A stretch of DNA of 64,000 bases from Inia geoffrensis (GCA_036417435.1 CM070899.1:153512994-153576993); one strand, 5' to 3'; counted from the first letter of the stretch, positions 24,730-36,039 are shown. A program made the numbers and translations. The notes: generated by a model not told the origin, from the sequence alone.

Positions 24730-25455
24730 GGAGGAGGAACCAAGATGGCGGAGAAGGACGTGCTCTCACTCCCTCTTGCGAGAACACCAGAATCACAACT
24801 AGCTGCGGGACAATCATCGACAGGAAGACACGGGAACTCACCAAAAAAGATACCCCACATCCAAAGACAAAGGAGAAGCCACAATGAGAATGTACGAGGG
24901 GCGCAATCACAGTAAAATCAAATCCCATAACTACTGGGTGGGTGACTCACAGACTGGAGAACACTTATACCACAGAAGTCCACCCACTGGAGTGAAGGTT
25001 CTGAGCCCCACGTCAGGCTTCCCAACCTGGGGGTCTGGCAACAGGAGGAGGAATTCCTAGAGAATCAGACTTTGAAGCCTAGTGGGAATTGATTGCAGGA
25101 CTTTGACAGGACTGGGGGAAACAGAGACTCCACTCTTGGAGGGCACACACAAAGTAGTGTGCGCATTGGGACCCAGGGGAAGGAGCAGTGACCCCAGGGG
25201 AGACTGAACCAGACCTACCTGCTTGTGTTGGAGGGTCTCCTGCAGAGCCCGGGGGTGGGGGGCTGTGGTTCACCGTGGGGACAAGGACACTGGCAGCAGA
25301 AGTTCTGGGAAGTATTCCTTGGTGTGAGCCCTCCCAGAGTCTGTCATTAGTCCCACCAAAGCTAGCCTCATCCACCAGAGGGCAGACAGCAGAAGCAAGA
25401 ACTACAGTCCTGCAGCCTGTGGAACAAAAACCACGTTCACAGAAAGACAGACAAG
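24730..25455 (+). promoter_or_regulatory. L1 5' UTR (internal promoter region)
   Basis: 726 bp, GC-richer than the neighbours, starting at the usual L1 5' motif and ending at the ORF1 ATG. L1 5' UTRs carry an internal Pol II promoter. Whether this one is active cannot be told from the sequence. Confidence 0.75.
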
Positions 25456-26415
25456 ATGAAAAGGAAGAGGGCTATGTACCAGATGAAGGTACAAGATAAA
25501 AGCCCAGAAAAACAATTAAACGAAGTGGAGATAGGCAACCTTCCAGAAAAAAAATTCAGAATAACGATAGTGAAGATGATCCAGGACCTCGGAAAAAGAA
25601 TGGAGGCAAAGATCGAGAAGATGCAAGAAATGTTTAACAAAGACCTAGAAGAATTAAAGAACAAACAAACAAAGATGAACAATACAATAACTGAAATGAA
25701 AACTACACTAGAAGGAATCAATAGCAGAATAACTGAGGCAGAAGAACGGATAAGTGACCTGGAAGACAGAATGATGGAATTCACTGCTGCAGAACAGAAT
25801 AAAGAAAAAAGAATGAAAAGAAATGAAGACAGCCTAAGAGACCTCTGGGACAACATTAAACACAACAACATTCGCATTATAAGGGTCCCAGAAGGAGAAG
25901 AGAGAGAGAAAGGACCAGAGAAAATATTTGAAGAGATTATAGTCGAAAACTTCCCTAACATGGGAAAAGAAATAGCCACCCAAGTCCAGGAAGTGCAGCG
26001 AGTCCCATACAGGATAAACCCAAGGAGAAACACGCCAAGACACACAGTAATCAAACTGGCAAAAATTAAAGACAAAGAAAAATAATTGAAAGCAGCAAGG
26101 GAAAAAAGAAAAATAACATACAAGGGAACTCCCATAAAGTTAACAGCTGATTTCTCAGCAGAAACTCTACAAGCCAGAAGGGAGTGGCATGATATACTTA
26201 AAGTGATGAAACAGAAGAATCTACAACCAAGATTACTCTACCTGGCAAGAATCTCATTCAGATTCAACGGAGAAATCAAAAGCTTTACAGACAAGCAAAA
26301 GCTAAGAGAATTCGGCAACAGCAAACCAGCTCTACAACAAATGCTAAAGGAACTTCTCCAAGTGGGAAACACAAGAGAAGAAAAGGATCTACAAAAACAA
26401 ACCCAAAACAATTAA
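25456..26415 (+). pseudogene. L1 ORF1 with one in-frame stop
   Basis: ORF1p is the L1 RNA-binding trimeric chaperone. The frame starts MKRKRAMYQM and shows a coiled-coil region (about residues 45-105), then the RRM-like part (NNIRIIRVPEGEE, about residues 138-150) and the C-terminal domain (KGTPIKLTADFSAE). A TAA at 26083-26085 interrupts the frame after 209 codons. The same frame then continues to a proper stop at 26413-26415, so this is a single nonsense change, not a frameshift. The natural length would be about 319 residues, a little short of the common 330-340. Confidence 0.92.
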
Positions 26416-26419
26416 GAAA

Positions 26420-29400
26420 ATGGTCATAGGAACATACATATCGATAATTACCTTAAACGTGAATGGATTAAATGCTCCAACCAAAAGACACAAGCTTGCT
26501 GAATGGGTACAAAAACACGGCCCATATATATGCTGTCTACAAGAGACCCACTTCAGACCTAGGGACACACACAGACTGAAAGTGAGGGGATGGAAAAAGA
26601 TATTGCATGCAAATGGAAATCAAAAGAAAGCTGGAGTAGCTATGCTCATATCAGATAAAATAGACTTTAAAATAAAGAATGTTACAAGAGACAAGGAAGG
26701 ACACTATGTAAGATCAAGGGATCAATCCAAGAAGAAGATATAACAATTATAAATATATATGCACCCAACATAGGAGCACCTCAATACACAAGGCAACTGC
26801 TAACAGCTATAAAAGAGGAAATCGACAGTAACACAATAATAGTGGGGGATGTTAACATCTCACTTACACCAATGGACAGATCATCCAAACAGAAAATTAA
26901 TAAGGAAACAGAAGCTTTAAATGACACAGTAGACCAGATAGATTTAATTGATATTCATAGGACATTCCATCCAAAAACAGCAGATTACACTTTCTTCTCA
27001 AGTGTGCACGGAACATTCTCCAGGATAGATCACATCTTGGGTCACAAATAAAGCCTTAGTAAATTTAAGAAGATTGAAATCATATCAAGCATCTTTTCTG
27101 ACCACAACGCTATGAGATTAGAAATCAATTACATGGAAAAAATAGTAAAAAACAAACACATGGAGGTTAAACAATACGTTACTAAACAACTAAGAGATCA
27201 CTGAAGAAATCAAAGAGGAAATCAAAAAATACCTAGAGACAAATGACAATGAAAACGTGATGATCTAAAACCTATGCGATGCAGCAAAAGCAGTTCTAAG
27301 AGGGAAGTTTATGGCTATACAAGCCTACCTCAAGAAACAAGAAAAATCTCAAGTAAACAATCTAACCTTACACCTAAAGGAACTAGAGAAAGAAGAAGAA
27401 ACAAAACCCAAAGTTAGCAGAAGGAAAGAAATCATAAAGATCAGAGCAAAAATAAATGAAATAGAAACAAAGAAAACAATAGCAAAGATCAATAAAACTA
27501 AAAGTTGGTTCTTTGAGAAGATAAACAAAATTGATAAACCATTAGCCAGACTCATCAAGAAAAAGAGGGAGAGGACTCAAATCAATAAAATTAGAAATGA
27601 AAAAGGAGAAGTTACAACAGATACCGCAGAAATACAAAGCATCCTAGGAGACTACTACAAGCAACTCTATGCCAATAAAATGGATAACCTGGAAGAAATG
27701 GACAAATTCTTAGAAAGGTATAACCTTCCAAGACTGAACCAGGAAGAAACAGGAAATATGAACAGACCAATCACAAGTAATGAAATTGAAACTGTGATTA
27801 AAAATCTTCCAACAAATAAAAGTCCAGGACCAGATGGCTTCACAGGTGAATTATATCAAACATTTAGAGAATAGCTAACACCCATCCTTCTCAAACTCTT
27901 CCGAAAAATTGCAGAGGAAGGAACACTCCCAAACTCATTCTATGAGGCCACCAGACAAAGATACTACAAAAAAAGAAAATTACAGACCAATTTCACTGAT
28001 GAATATAGATGCAAAAATCCTCAACCAAATACTAGCAAACAGAATTCAACAACACATTAAAAGGATCATACACCATGATCAAGTGGGATTTATCCCAGGG
28101 ATGCAAGGATTCTTCAATATATGCAAATCAATCAATGTGATACACCATATTAACAAATTGAAGAATAAAAACCATATGATCATCTCAATAGATGCAGAAA
28201 AAGCTTGTGACAAAATTCAACACCCATTTATGATAAGAGCTCCCCAGAAAGTGGGCATAGAGGGAACCTACCTCAACATAATAAAGGCCATATACGACCA
28301 ACCCACAGCAAACATCATTCTCAATGGTGAAAAACTGAAAGCATTTCCTCTAAGATCAGGAACAAGACAAGGATGTCCACTCTTGCCACTATTATTCAAC
28401 CTAGTTTTGGAAGTTCTAGCCATGGCAATCAGAGAAGAAAAAGAAATAAAAGGAATCCAAATTGGAAAAGAAGTCAAACTGTCACTGTTTGCAGATGACA
28501 TGATACTATACATAGAGAATCCTAAGATGCCACCAGAAAACTACTAGAGCTAATCAATGAATTGGGTAAAGTTGCAGGATACAAAATTAATGCACAGAAA
28601 TCTTTTGCATTTCTATACACTAATGATGAAAAACCTGAAAGAGAAATTATGGAAACACTCCCATTTACCCTTGCAACAAAAAGAATAAAATACCTAGGAA
28701 CAAACCTACCTAGGGAGACAAAAGACCTGTATGCAGAAAACTATAAGACACTGATGAAAGAAATTAAAGATGACACCAACAGATGGAGAGATGTACCATG
28801 TTCTTGGATTGGGAGAATCAATATTGTGAAAATGACAATACTACCCAAAGCCATCTACAGATTCAATGCAATCCCTATCAAGTTACCAATGGCAATTTTT
28901 ATGGAACTAGAACAAATCATCTTAAAATTTGTATGGAGACACAAAAGACCCCAAATAGCCAAAGCAGTCTTGAGGGAAAAATACAGAGTTGGAGGAATCA
29001 GACTCCCTGACTTCAGACTATACTACAAAACTACAGTAATCAAGACAATATGGTACTGGCACAAAAACAGAAACATAGGTCAATGGAACAAGATAGAAAG
29101 CCCAGAGATAAATCCACGTACCTATGGTCAACTAATCTATGACAAAGGGGGCAAGGATATACAATGGAGAAAAGACAGTCTCTTCAATAAGTGGTGCTGG
29201 GAAAACTGGACAGCGACATGTAAAAGAATGAAATTAGAACACTCCCTAACACCATACACAAAAATACACTCAAAATGGATTAGAGACCTAAATGTAAGAC
29301 CGGACACTGTAAAACTCTTAGAGGAAAACATAGGAAGAACACTCTTTGACATAAATCACAGCAAGATCTTTTTTGATCCACCTCCTAGAGTAATGGAAAT

Positions 29401-30170
29401 AAAAACAAAAATAAACAAATGGGGCCTAATGAAACTTCAAAGCTTTTGCACAGCAAAGGAAATCATAAATAAGATGAAAAGACAACCCTCAGAATAGGAG
29501 AAAATATCTGCAAGTGAATCAATGGACAAACGATTAATCTCCAAAATATATAAACAGCTCATGAAGCTCGATATTAAAGAAACAAACAACTCAATCCAAA
29601 AATGGGCAGAAGACCTAAATAGACATTTCTCCAAAGAAGACATACAGATGGCCAAGAAGCACATGAAAAGCTGCTCAACATCACTAGTTATTAGAGAAAT
29701 GTAAATCAAAACTACAATGAGGTGTCACCTCACACCAGTTAGAATGGGCATCATCAGAAAATCTACAAACAACAAATGTTGGAGAGGGTGTGGAGAAAAG
29801 GGAACCCTCTTGCACTGTTGGTGGGAATGTAAATTGATACAGCCACTATGGAGAACAGCATGGAGGCTCCTCAAAAAACCAAAAATAGAATTACCATATG
29901 AACCAGCAATCCCACTACTGGGCATATACCCAGAGAAAACCATAATTCAAAAAGACACAGGCACCCAAATGTTCATTGCAGCACTATTTACAACAGCCAG
30001 GTCATGGAAGCAACCTAAATGCCCATCAACAGACGAATGGATACAGAAGATCTGGTACATATATAAACTGGAATATTACTCAGCCATAAAAGGAATGAAA
30101 TTGAGTCATTTGTTGAGACGTGGATGGACCTAGAGACTGTCATACAGAGTGAAATAAGTCAGAAAGAGAA
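26420..30170 (+). pseudogene. L1 ORF2 (endonuclease-RT), several frameshifts and stops
   Basis: ORF2p nicks target DNA and reverse-transcribes L1 RNA. The endonuclease starts at 26420 (MVIGTYISIITLNVNGLNAP) and shifts frame near 26700. A further stop is at 27049-27051. RT starts near 27790 ([12 protein letters not shown]) and keeps the FADD active site at 28488-28499. The long C-terminal open frame 28562-29497 and the Cys-rich motif [19 protein letters not shown] (about 29777-29833) follow. The readable pieces use three different frames in turn (at least four changes) plus in-frame stops, so the protein cannot be made. The end is approximate because the last codons are also altered. Confidence 0.9.
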
Positions 30171-30404
30171 AAACAAATATGGTATATTATTACATATATG
30201 TGGAACCTAGAAAAATGGTACACATGAACTGGTTTGCAGGGCAGAAGTTGAGACACAGATGTAGAGAACAAACGTATGAACACCAAGCGGGGGAAAACTG
30301 TGGTGGTGTGGGGATGGTGGTGTGCTGAACTGGGTGATTGGGATTGACATGTATACACTGATGTGTATAAAACTGATGACTAATAAGAACCTGCAGTATA
30401 ATAA
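30171..30404 (+). mobile_element. L1 3' UTR of the 24.7-kb insertion
   Basis: Runs from the region after aagtcagaaagagaaaaac to aagaacctgcagtat, the canonical end of this L1 subfamily, followed by aataaaataaacaaagaaac. Confidence 0.7.
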
Positions 30405-30419
30405 AATAAACAAAGAAAC

Positions 30420-31204
30420 AACTAATACTAAACTTTCTTTGGGTTATTTGTATGGAAATATGTTAATATAGATGTTTCAGACATTACATGAAATTTCTAA
30501 AAATCTTATATGTTCTGGTATAATGTTATAAGTCATAATTCTAGTTATTACTTTAAAATGTATATCTCAGAAATAACTAAATTTCCTTGTCAATTGCATT
30601 ACTATGAACATTCATCAAATCTTTAACCATGGTCATTTTAAAGTCTTGTCATTTACAGACAGTTCAGGGTGTACTCTGATGCTTTTGCAAAAATGTTCCT
30701 ATAAAAGGGTTTCATCTTCAAGGAATTAATGGAAAAGACTCCAACAAGTACAGGTTTCTGGTAACTGACCATACTACTGAACTGAATAAGCACTTTTAAG
30801 AACTCTAATGGAAAACTGATGAATTCATAAAAGTGCTAACAAAAGATCAAGATGAAAAAAAAATTAATTACATGGGACTGAGTTTACTGATGAGGATGAT
30901 TATAATTTTTGTGACTTTCTGTTTGAATAAAAAATAAATAAATAAATAAAATCCCACAAGGACTCAGAGGCAAAAAATATACAAATCAATTTTCACTGCA
31001 AAGTAATGGACCTGTTACAGTGGAGGATTACTGGACTGAATGTCAATATTATGACATAGTATGAGTGTGTTTTGTGTTTGGTAATTGCAATCATTGTTGC
31101 TTTTGCTGTGGTCATCCACTTACAATGCTTGGTGTCAGTTGATTTATCTCTTGTAAAAATAAAATACAGTGTGTGTGTGTGTAAAACAAAAGACAGTTAA
31201 AAAA
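30420..31204 (+). mobile_element. Probable 3'-transduced flanking segment plus poly-A tail
   Basis: About 780 bp lie after the L1 3' end but before the right TSD. The segment is not L1-like by eye. It contains a poly-A signal (aataaa at about 31156-31161) followed by (GT)n and a terminal A-tract at 31198-31209 that merges with the TSD. This is what an L1 transcript reading past its own weak poly-A signal would leave. It also looks like a 3' UTR or spacer of the source locus. No convincing coding frame is present. Confidence 0.7.
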
Positions 31205-31218
31205 AAAAAGCCAAAAGA

Positions 31219-31496
31219 TAACGTGTTGGTGAGGATGTGGAGAAAGGGGAACACTTGTGCACTGTTGGTGCAAATGTAACTTAGTACAGCCACTATGGAA
31301 AACAGTATGAAGGTTTTTCAAAAAATAAAAAAATAGAACTACCATATGATCTAGAAATCCCTGTTCTGGGTGTATGTCCAAAAGAAATGAAGTCACTATC
31401 TCGAAGAGATATCTGCACTCCCATGTTTGTTGTTGAATTATGCACAGTAGCCAAGACATGGAAACAACCTAAGTGTCTGTTGACAGATGAATGGAT
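31219..31496 (+). mobile_element. Old L1, ORF2 C-terminal region (right piece)
   Basis: Continues the fragment at 24697: ggtgaggatgtggagaaagg, the Cys-rich region and gaatggataaagaagacgtgg. Many stops. Confidence 0.8.
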
Positions 31497-31686
31497 AAAG
31501 AAGACGTGGCATATTGGGACTTTCTTGGTGGTCCAGTGGCTAAGACTTCGTGCTCCCAATGCAGGGGGCCTGGGTTCAATCACGGTCAGGGAACTAGGTC
31601 CCACATACACAAGTGAAGATCCCGTGTGCCACAACTAAGACCCGGCGCAGCCAAATAAATAAATAAATATTAAAAAAAGAAGATGT

Positions 31687-31692
<6 letters not shown>
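31497..31692 (+). mobile_element. CHR-type SINE with TSD
   Basis: Head gggactttcttggtggtccag at 31515, A-rich tail aaataaataaataaatatta. Flanked by aagaagacgtggcatat (left, ending about 31514) and aagaagatgtggcatat (right, ending about 31693), one mismatch. Confidence 0.88.

Positions 31693-31733
<41 letters not shown>
31690..31733. repeat. (TA)n microsatellite
   Basis: Pure TA run immediately after the SINE, at the same L1 site as the TA run at 7801 and the CA run at 13681. Confidence 0.95.
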
Positions 31734-31736
<3 letters not shown>

Positions 31737-31739
31737 GAA

Positions 31740-32560
31740 CACAAAATATTAAAACCTAACATATGAGACCAGATAGAAGGGGAATGAACTCCTCTGGTGC
31801 TGGTCATTGCCCTCTTGGCAACTCCTCATACCCCCTTTGGCCTGTGAGGTTCCTAGAACACTATGAAATACAATCTGAAACCACCATTTGGTCGATGGAG
31901 AAATGAGGTCTCCAAGCGTTAGAGATGTTTAAGGCCCCAGAGCTAGGGATGTGCAGAGGTGGAAGGTGAAGCCAGGAGCCTGGGGGCCCTAAACGTGTCC
32001 TTCCCACCACATCACTCCTCCACATGCAGGCAGGCTGGAGAGCTGGAAGGGCTCTGGTTTCACCTTCTGTTCTAGGAAGGCAAGTGCCAAACGGGAGTGA
32101 CAGAGGGGCCTGTGTGAACTTACTCTGAACCAATGCCCTAGGTGGAGACACTCAATTGCACGAAGCGGGCTTAAGAACATTCAGGAAACATGTCTTCTTT
32201 TCACCTGGCCTTGGCATTGGAGGACATGAGGGGAATTTCCAAACCCATTATTTCCCAGGACAAACGACTCCAGCAGCACAGAATGCCAATTGCAATAACC
32301 AAGACATTCCAGCAGAGGGCACTATTCACCAACAATCTGAAAGGTGGCCAAGCATCAAAGAAGATTGGAAAGCCAAGCACCTCCTTTAAAAAATCGTTTG
32401 TTTTTTCTTAGTATTCCCAGCCCTCTGCAAAGAACATAAAGAAAATACAGCAAAACAGATGAATTAAGAATCAATCAAAGATTTCTAGGATGTAGCTTTA
32501 AAAGCATCAGGTGACCAATTGGCATTCAGTTCTTTATACAATTTGTCTGAAGCCACTTCT
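31740..32560. other. Intergenic, no gene recognised
   Basis: No supported feature. Open frames on both strands (31861-32180, 32156-32411) lack domains and splice support. Confidence 0.35.
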
Positions 32561-32712
32561 AAAGTTTCTTGGGGGACTTCCCTGGTGGTCCAGTGGTTAA
32601 GACTCTGCACTTCTAATGCAGGGGGTGCGGGTTCGATCCCTGGTCGGGGAACTGAGATCCAGCGTGCTGCAAGGTGTGGCCAAAAAATGAAAAAAAAAAA
32701 GTTTATTGGAAA
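32561..32712 (+). mobile_element. CHR-type SINE, short form, with imperfect TSD
   Basis: Head gggacttccctggtggtcca, tail ending in A10. Flanked by aaagtttcttgg (left) and aaagtttattgg (right). Confidence 0.88.
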
Positions 32713-33068
32713 ATATGGTTTTAATGAGTAGCCAAAAGTAGACCTTGCACAGAAGGAGTTATGGGTGAGAAGGGAGGGTGACAGGGGCTGGGCTACCTGT
32801 CAGGACTATAAAGCTGGTGTTCAGAGATTCAGACGTTTCTCTTGTACCCCACAATTGCCAGGGAGCTGGGACCAGGGTCTCATTTCCCCGTGAGTAAATC
32901 CTGGGTGAAAGATGTTGCCCCAGGGCGTCTCAGGCTCCTTTGTAGATGCCCCCCAGGATCTGAGGGGGTGCGAGAAGAGGCTGAGAGAGGTTGCCTGAGC
33001 CAGCGGACAACTCTCCTCTCCCAGGAATGGGATGAGTGACAGACCCTCCCTTTTAGGAACGGTCTTGA
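32713..33068. other. Intergenic, no gene recognised
   Basis: No supported feature. Confidence 0.3.
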
Positions 33069-33298
33069 CCAGTGGTTCTCAACTGGGGGCTATTTTGTGA
33101 CCCACCCCCACTAGGGGATATTTGGCAATGCTTGGAGATAATTTTAGCTGTCACAATTTTGGGGGTGCTACTGCCATCTCGTGGGTAGAAGCCAGAGAAG
33201 CAGTTGAACATCCTACAGTGCGCAGGGCAGCCCCCTACAGATTATAAAGAATTATCTGGCCCCATATGTCAACAGTGCTGAGATTGAGAAACCCTGGT
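33069..33298 (+). mobile_element. MER20 (hAT-type DNA transposon fossil)
   Basis: ccagtggttctcaactgggg ... ggggatatttggcaatg ... aacatcctacagtgcgcagg ... gattgagaaaccctgg is the MER20 order with its imperfect terminal inverted repeats. Confidence 0.85.
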
Positions 33299-33307
33299 CT
33301 GGACTTT

Positions 33308-33483
33308 AGACCAGGGATTCTCAAGGTGTGGTCCCCAGTCCAAGTGCATCAGCATCACCTGTTACAAGTGTAGATTCTCCGGCTATGCCTCGACCTACCA
33401 AATGAGAAGCTCCAAGAGCCACCTGTGCTTCAATAAGCCTTTAAGATGATGTAATGCATGTCCACTTTGAGAACCACCTGTCC
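33308..33483 (+). mobile_element. MER5A-like hAT fossil
   Basis: ccagggattctcaaggtgtggtcc ... catcagcatcacctg ... ctttgagaaccacctg, terminal repeats inverted. Confidence 0.75.
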
Positions 33484-33526
33484 AGGGACGACACAGCTTG
33501 AGATTTAGGAGTCTAAGTGTGCTTTT

Positions 33527-33756
33527 AAGATACGAATGTGCTTGGGACTTCCCTGGCGGTCCAGTGGCTGAGACTTCACCTTCCAATGCAGGGGGTGAGG
33601 GTTCGGTCCTTGGTCGGGGAGCTAAGATCCCACATGCCTCATGGACAAAGAAACCAAAGCATAAAACAGAAGCAATATTGTAACAAATTCAATAAAGACT
33701 TTAAAAATGGTCCACATAAAAAAATCTTTAAAAAAAAGAAAGATACGAATGTGCTT
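33527..33756 (+). mobile_element. CHR-type SINE with 17-bp TSD
   Basis: Exact aagatacgaatgtgctt at 33527-33543 and 33740-33756. The head matches gggacttccctggcggtcca. The 3' part after gacaaagaaaccaaagc is unusual and A-rich for over 70 bp. Confidence 0.9.
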
Positions 33757-33880
33757 ATAATCACCGTGGAATTGCTAAAGTGCAGATTCTGATTGAGCTG
33801 TATGAGAATTTGCATTTCTTACAAGCTCCAGGTGATGCTGATGTGGCTGGCCAAGGCCTACACTTTGAGAAGCAAGGATC
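33757..33880 (+). mobile_element. MER5A-like fragment
   Basis: cagattctgattgag ... gaatttgcatttctt acaagctccaggtgatgctgat ... actttgagaagcaa. It continues the sequence left of the SINE. Confidence 0.65.
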
Positions 33881-33884
33881 TATG

Positions 33885-34075
33885 ATATCGCTTCCCAAAC
33901 CTGCCAGATCATAAGGTAGACCTGAAATGTGCGTCAAAATTTCAGATTCCCAGGATCCCCCTGAGGCCCACTCCCTAAGCCATCTCCAGAGAAGGGGCCC
34001 ATGAATCTGTATTTTTAGTAAGTGCCTCAGAAAATTCTCACAATCAAGCAGGTCTGAAAACACTGAGTTCTGATG
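33885..34075 (+). mobile_element. MER5A-like fragment
   Basis: tcagattcccaggatcccc ... gaatctgtatttttagtaag ... gtctgaaaacactgagt. Confidence 0.6.
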
Positions 34076-34108
34076 GCAGATTCAGGAGTTATTGATTAAT
34101 GGCATCAT

Positions 34109-34342
34109 CTCTGAGTCGTCTTTTTTTTTTTTTTTTGCGGTACGCGGGCCTCTCACTGTTGTGGCCTCTCCCGTTGCGGAGCACAGGCTCCGGACGCGCG
34201 GGCTCAGCGGCCATGGCTCACGGGCCCAGCCGCTCCACGGCATGTGGGATCCTCCCGGACCGGGTCACGAACCTGCGTCCCCTGCATCGGCAGGCGGACT
34301 CTCAACCACTGTGCCACCAGGGAAGCCCTCTGAGTCCTCTTT
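34109..34342 (-). mobile_element. CHR-type SINE with TSD
   Basis: T-tract then gcggtacgcgggcctctcac; the head ends ccaccagggaagccc. Flanked by ctctgagtcgtcttt and ctctgagtcctcttt (one mismatch). Confidence 0.9.
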
Positions 34343-34349
34343 GCCTGTA

Positions 34350-34535
34350 TACTGGAAGTTCTCAACCAGGGCTGAGGAGAAGCATCTGGGGAGCTTTGAA
34401 ACTCTCCCTGCAAAGGCCACAAAGCAGGTTGATTACCATCAGGACCTCGGAGGATGGGACCTAGGAAGTGGTACTTTTAAAAGATGCCCACGTGGCTCCA
34501 ACGTGCAACTACATTTAAGAATCAGTGACCTTAGA
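34350..34535 (+). mobile_element. hAT/MER5-like fragment
   Basis: aagttctcaaccagggctg ... catctggggagctttgaaac ... acatttaagaatcagtgac. Family approximate. Confidence 0.5.
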
Positions 34536-34540
34536 AAACA

Positions 34541-35145
34541 GTCTCGCAGTTCCTCAGAAAGTTAAACATATAGTTACCATATGACCCAACAATTCCACTC
34601 CTGGGTACATACCCAAGTGAATTGAAAACGTATGTCTACACAAAAATTTGTATATGAATGTTCAGAGCAGCGTTATTCAAAATAGCCAAAAAAATGGAAA
34701 CAATCCAAATGTCCACTAAGTGGAAAAACAAATTAAAATAGTTGTGGTATAGCCATACAATGGAATATTATTCAGCCATAGGAAGGAATGATATGTTACA
34801 ACATGGATGAACTTTGAAAACAATACGTTAACTGAAAGAAGCCAGATACAAAAGGCTATATATTTTATGATTCCATTTATATGATATACCCAGAATAAGC
34901 AAATCCGTAGAGGTAGAAAGTAGATCAGTGATTTCCAGGGGCCGGTGTGAAGGGGGAATGGAGAGTGATTGTTAATGGGTACAGGGTTGTATTTTGGGGT
35001 TATGAAAATGTTTTGGAACTAGATAGAGGTCGTGGTTGCACAACACTGTAAATGTACTACATGCTGCTGAATTGTATACTTTAAAATAGTTAAAATGGTA
35101 AATTTTACATTATGTGAATTTTATCTCAATTAAAAAAGGAAAAAA
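34541..35145 (+). mobile_element. Old L1 3' end
   Basis: accatatgacccaacaattccactcctggg through cagccataggaaggaatga to ttatgtgaattttatctcaattaaaaaagg. 5'-truncated. Confidence 0.85.
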
Positions 35146-35799
35146 AAAACAGTGACCTATACAATTTCCTAATAGAGTTAGAGTCTAAGAAATCAGGGGA
35201 AATCTGGATGTGAGTGGATTAGCTCATTCAGAATAAACCTTAAGATAGGCCATATTTATGCCTCCATGGTCTTTGACCCTCTGCTAGAGGAGGGAGAAAA
35301 GGGTTTTTGAAAGCTTGATTGGATGAGTGAATATTATCAGATCCCTAGGATTAAGGGCAAAGAAGCTAGTTTTCATCTGTCAGTTGAAGTTGTATTGATT
35401 TGAAAGTTTGCTCCCAGAATCTGGGAGGCTGGCGTGTTTTTAATGTTCAAAGGCTGATGGAGAAAGTGATTGCTGAGATGAGTCTTCTTAAAGTGTGGGC
35501 GTTATTTAATGTGAATATAAACAGAAGGATGACCCATGAGGCTGAAGGTTTAGGGACGTGCAGGCAATTGACAGTTAAGTTACATTTAAGCAGCCACACA
35601 CCTGGGCGTGGAGACAGAGTGCCCAACCTTGAGGAGGGGAGGTCACGGGGAGGTCATGACCCCATGCCCTCAGTTGGGTGGGCCTTGAAGGAAGGGATGC
35701 TAGTGAGAGAGGTTGAAGATAGAGAGACCTCTCTTCTGGAAATTTAGCTCGTATCATTTTAAAATTTTTTGGTTTATTATCAGTCTTCCTTGCTGGGCT
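35146..35799. other. Intergenic, no gene recognised
   Basis: No supported feature. Confidence 0.35.
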
Positions 35800-35895
35800 T
35801 TAAATTCCACAAGAGCAGGGACCATGTCTATTACATTTACCACTGTGTGCTCAGCATGCTTGGCACACAGTAGAGGGTTCTCTGTTGATTGACAG
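35800..35895 (+). repeat. L2 3' end fragment
   Basis: aattccacaagagcagggaccatgtct ... ctcagcatgcttggcacacagtag is the L2 3' end order. Confidence 0.6.
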
Positions 35896-36039
35896 CCAGA
35901 GGTCACAAGTAAAGCCCCTTGGTGAGGGGTGAATGCTGACAGTAGACCTGCCAAAGGAGGGGCTGGGGTGGGGGAGGGCAAGTCTGTGGGTAAACCTGAC
36001 AGCACATGGGTGCCAAGAACTGGCTCACTTCACTCAACA

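Larger units (their letters stand above)
24716..31218 (+). mobile_element. Near full-length L1 insertion with 14-bp TSD and probable 3' transduction
   Basis: Exact aaaaagccaaaaga occurs at 24716-24729 and 31205-31218, so the inserted DNA is 24730-31204. Inside are a 5' UTR (24730-25455, starting gaggaggaaccaagatggcg), ORF1 (25456-26415, one stop), ORF2 (26420 to about 30170, several frameshifts) and a 3' UTR to about 30404. After the canonical end comes an A-rich patch and about 780 bp of unrelated sequence ending in a second A-tract. The insertion lies inside an older L1, so the pre-insertion sequence can be read on both sides. No active element: both ORFs are broken. Confidence 0.92.

Noticed and set aside
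24730..30404. Active L1
   Set aside because: ORF1 has an in-frame stop and ORF2 several frameshifts; it cannot retrotranspose on its own.
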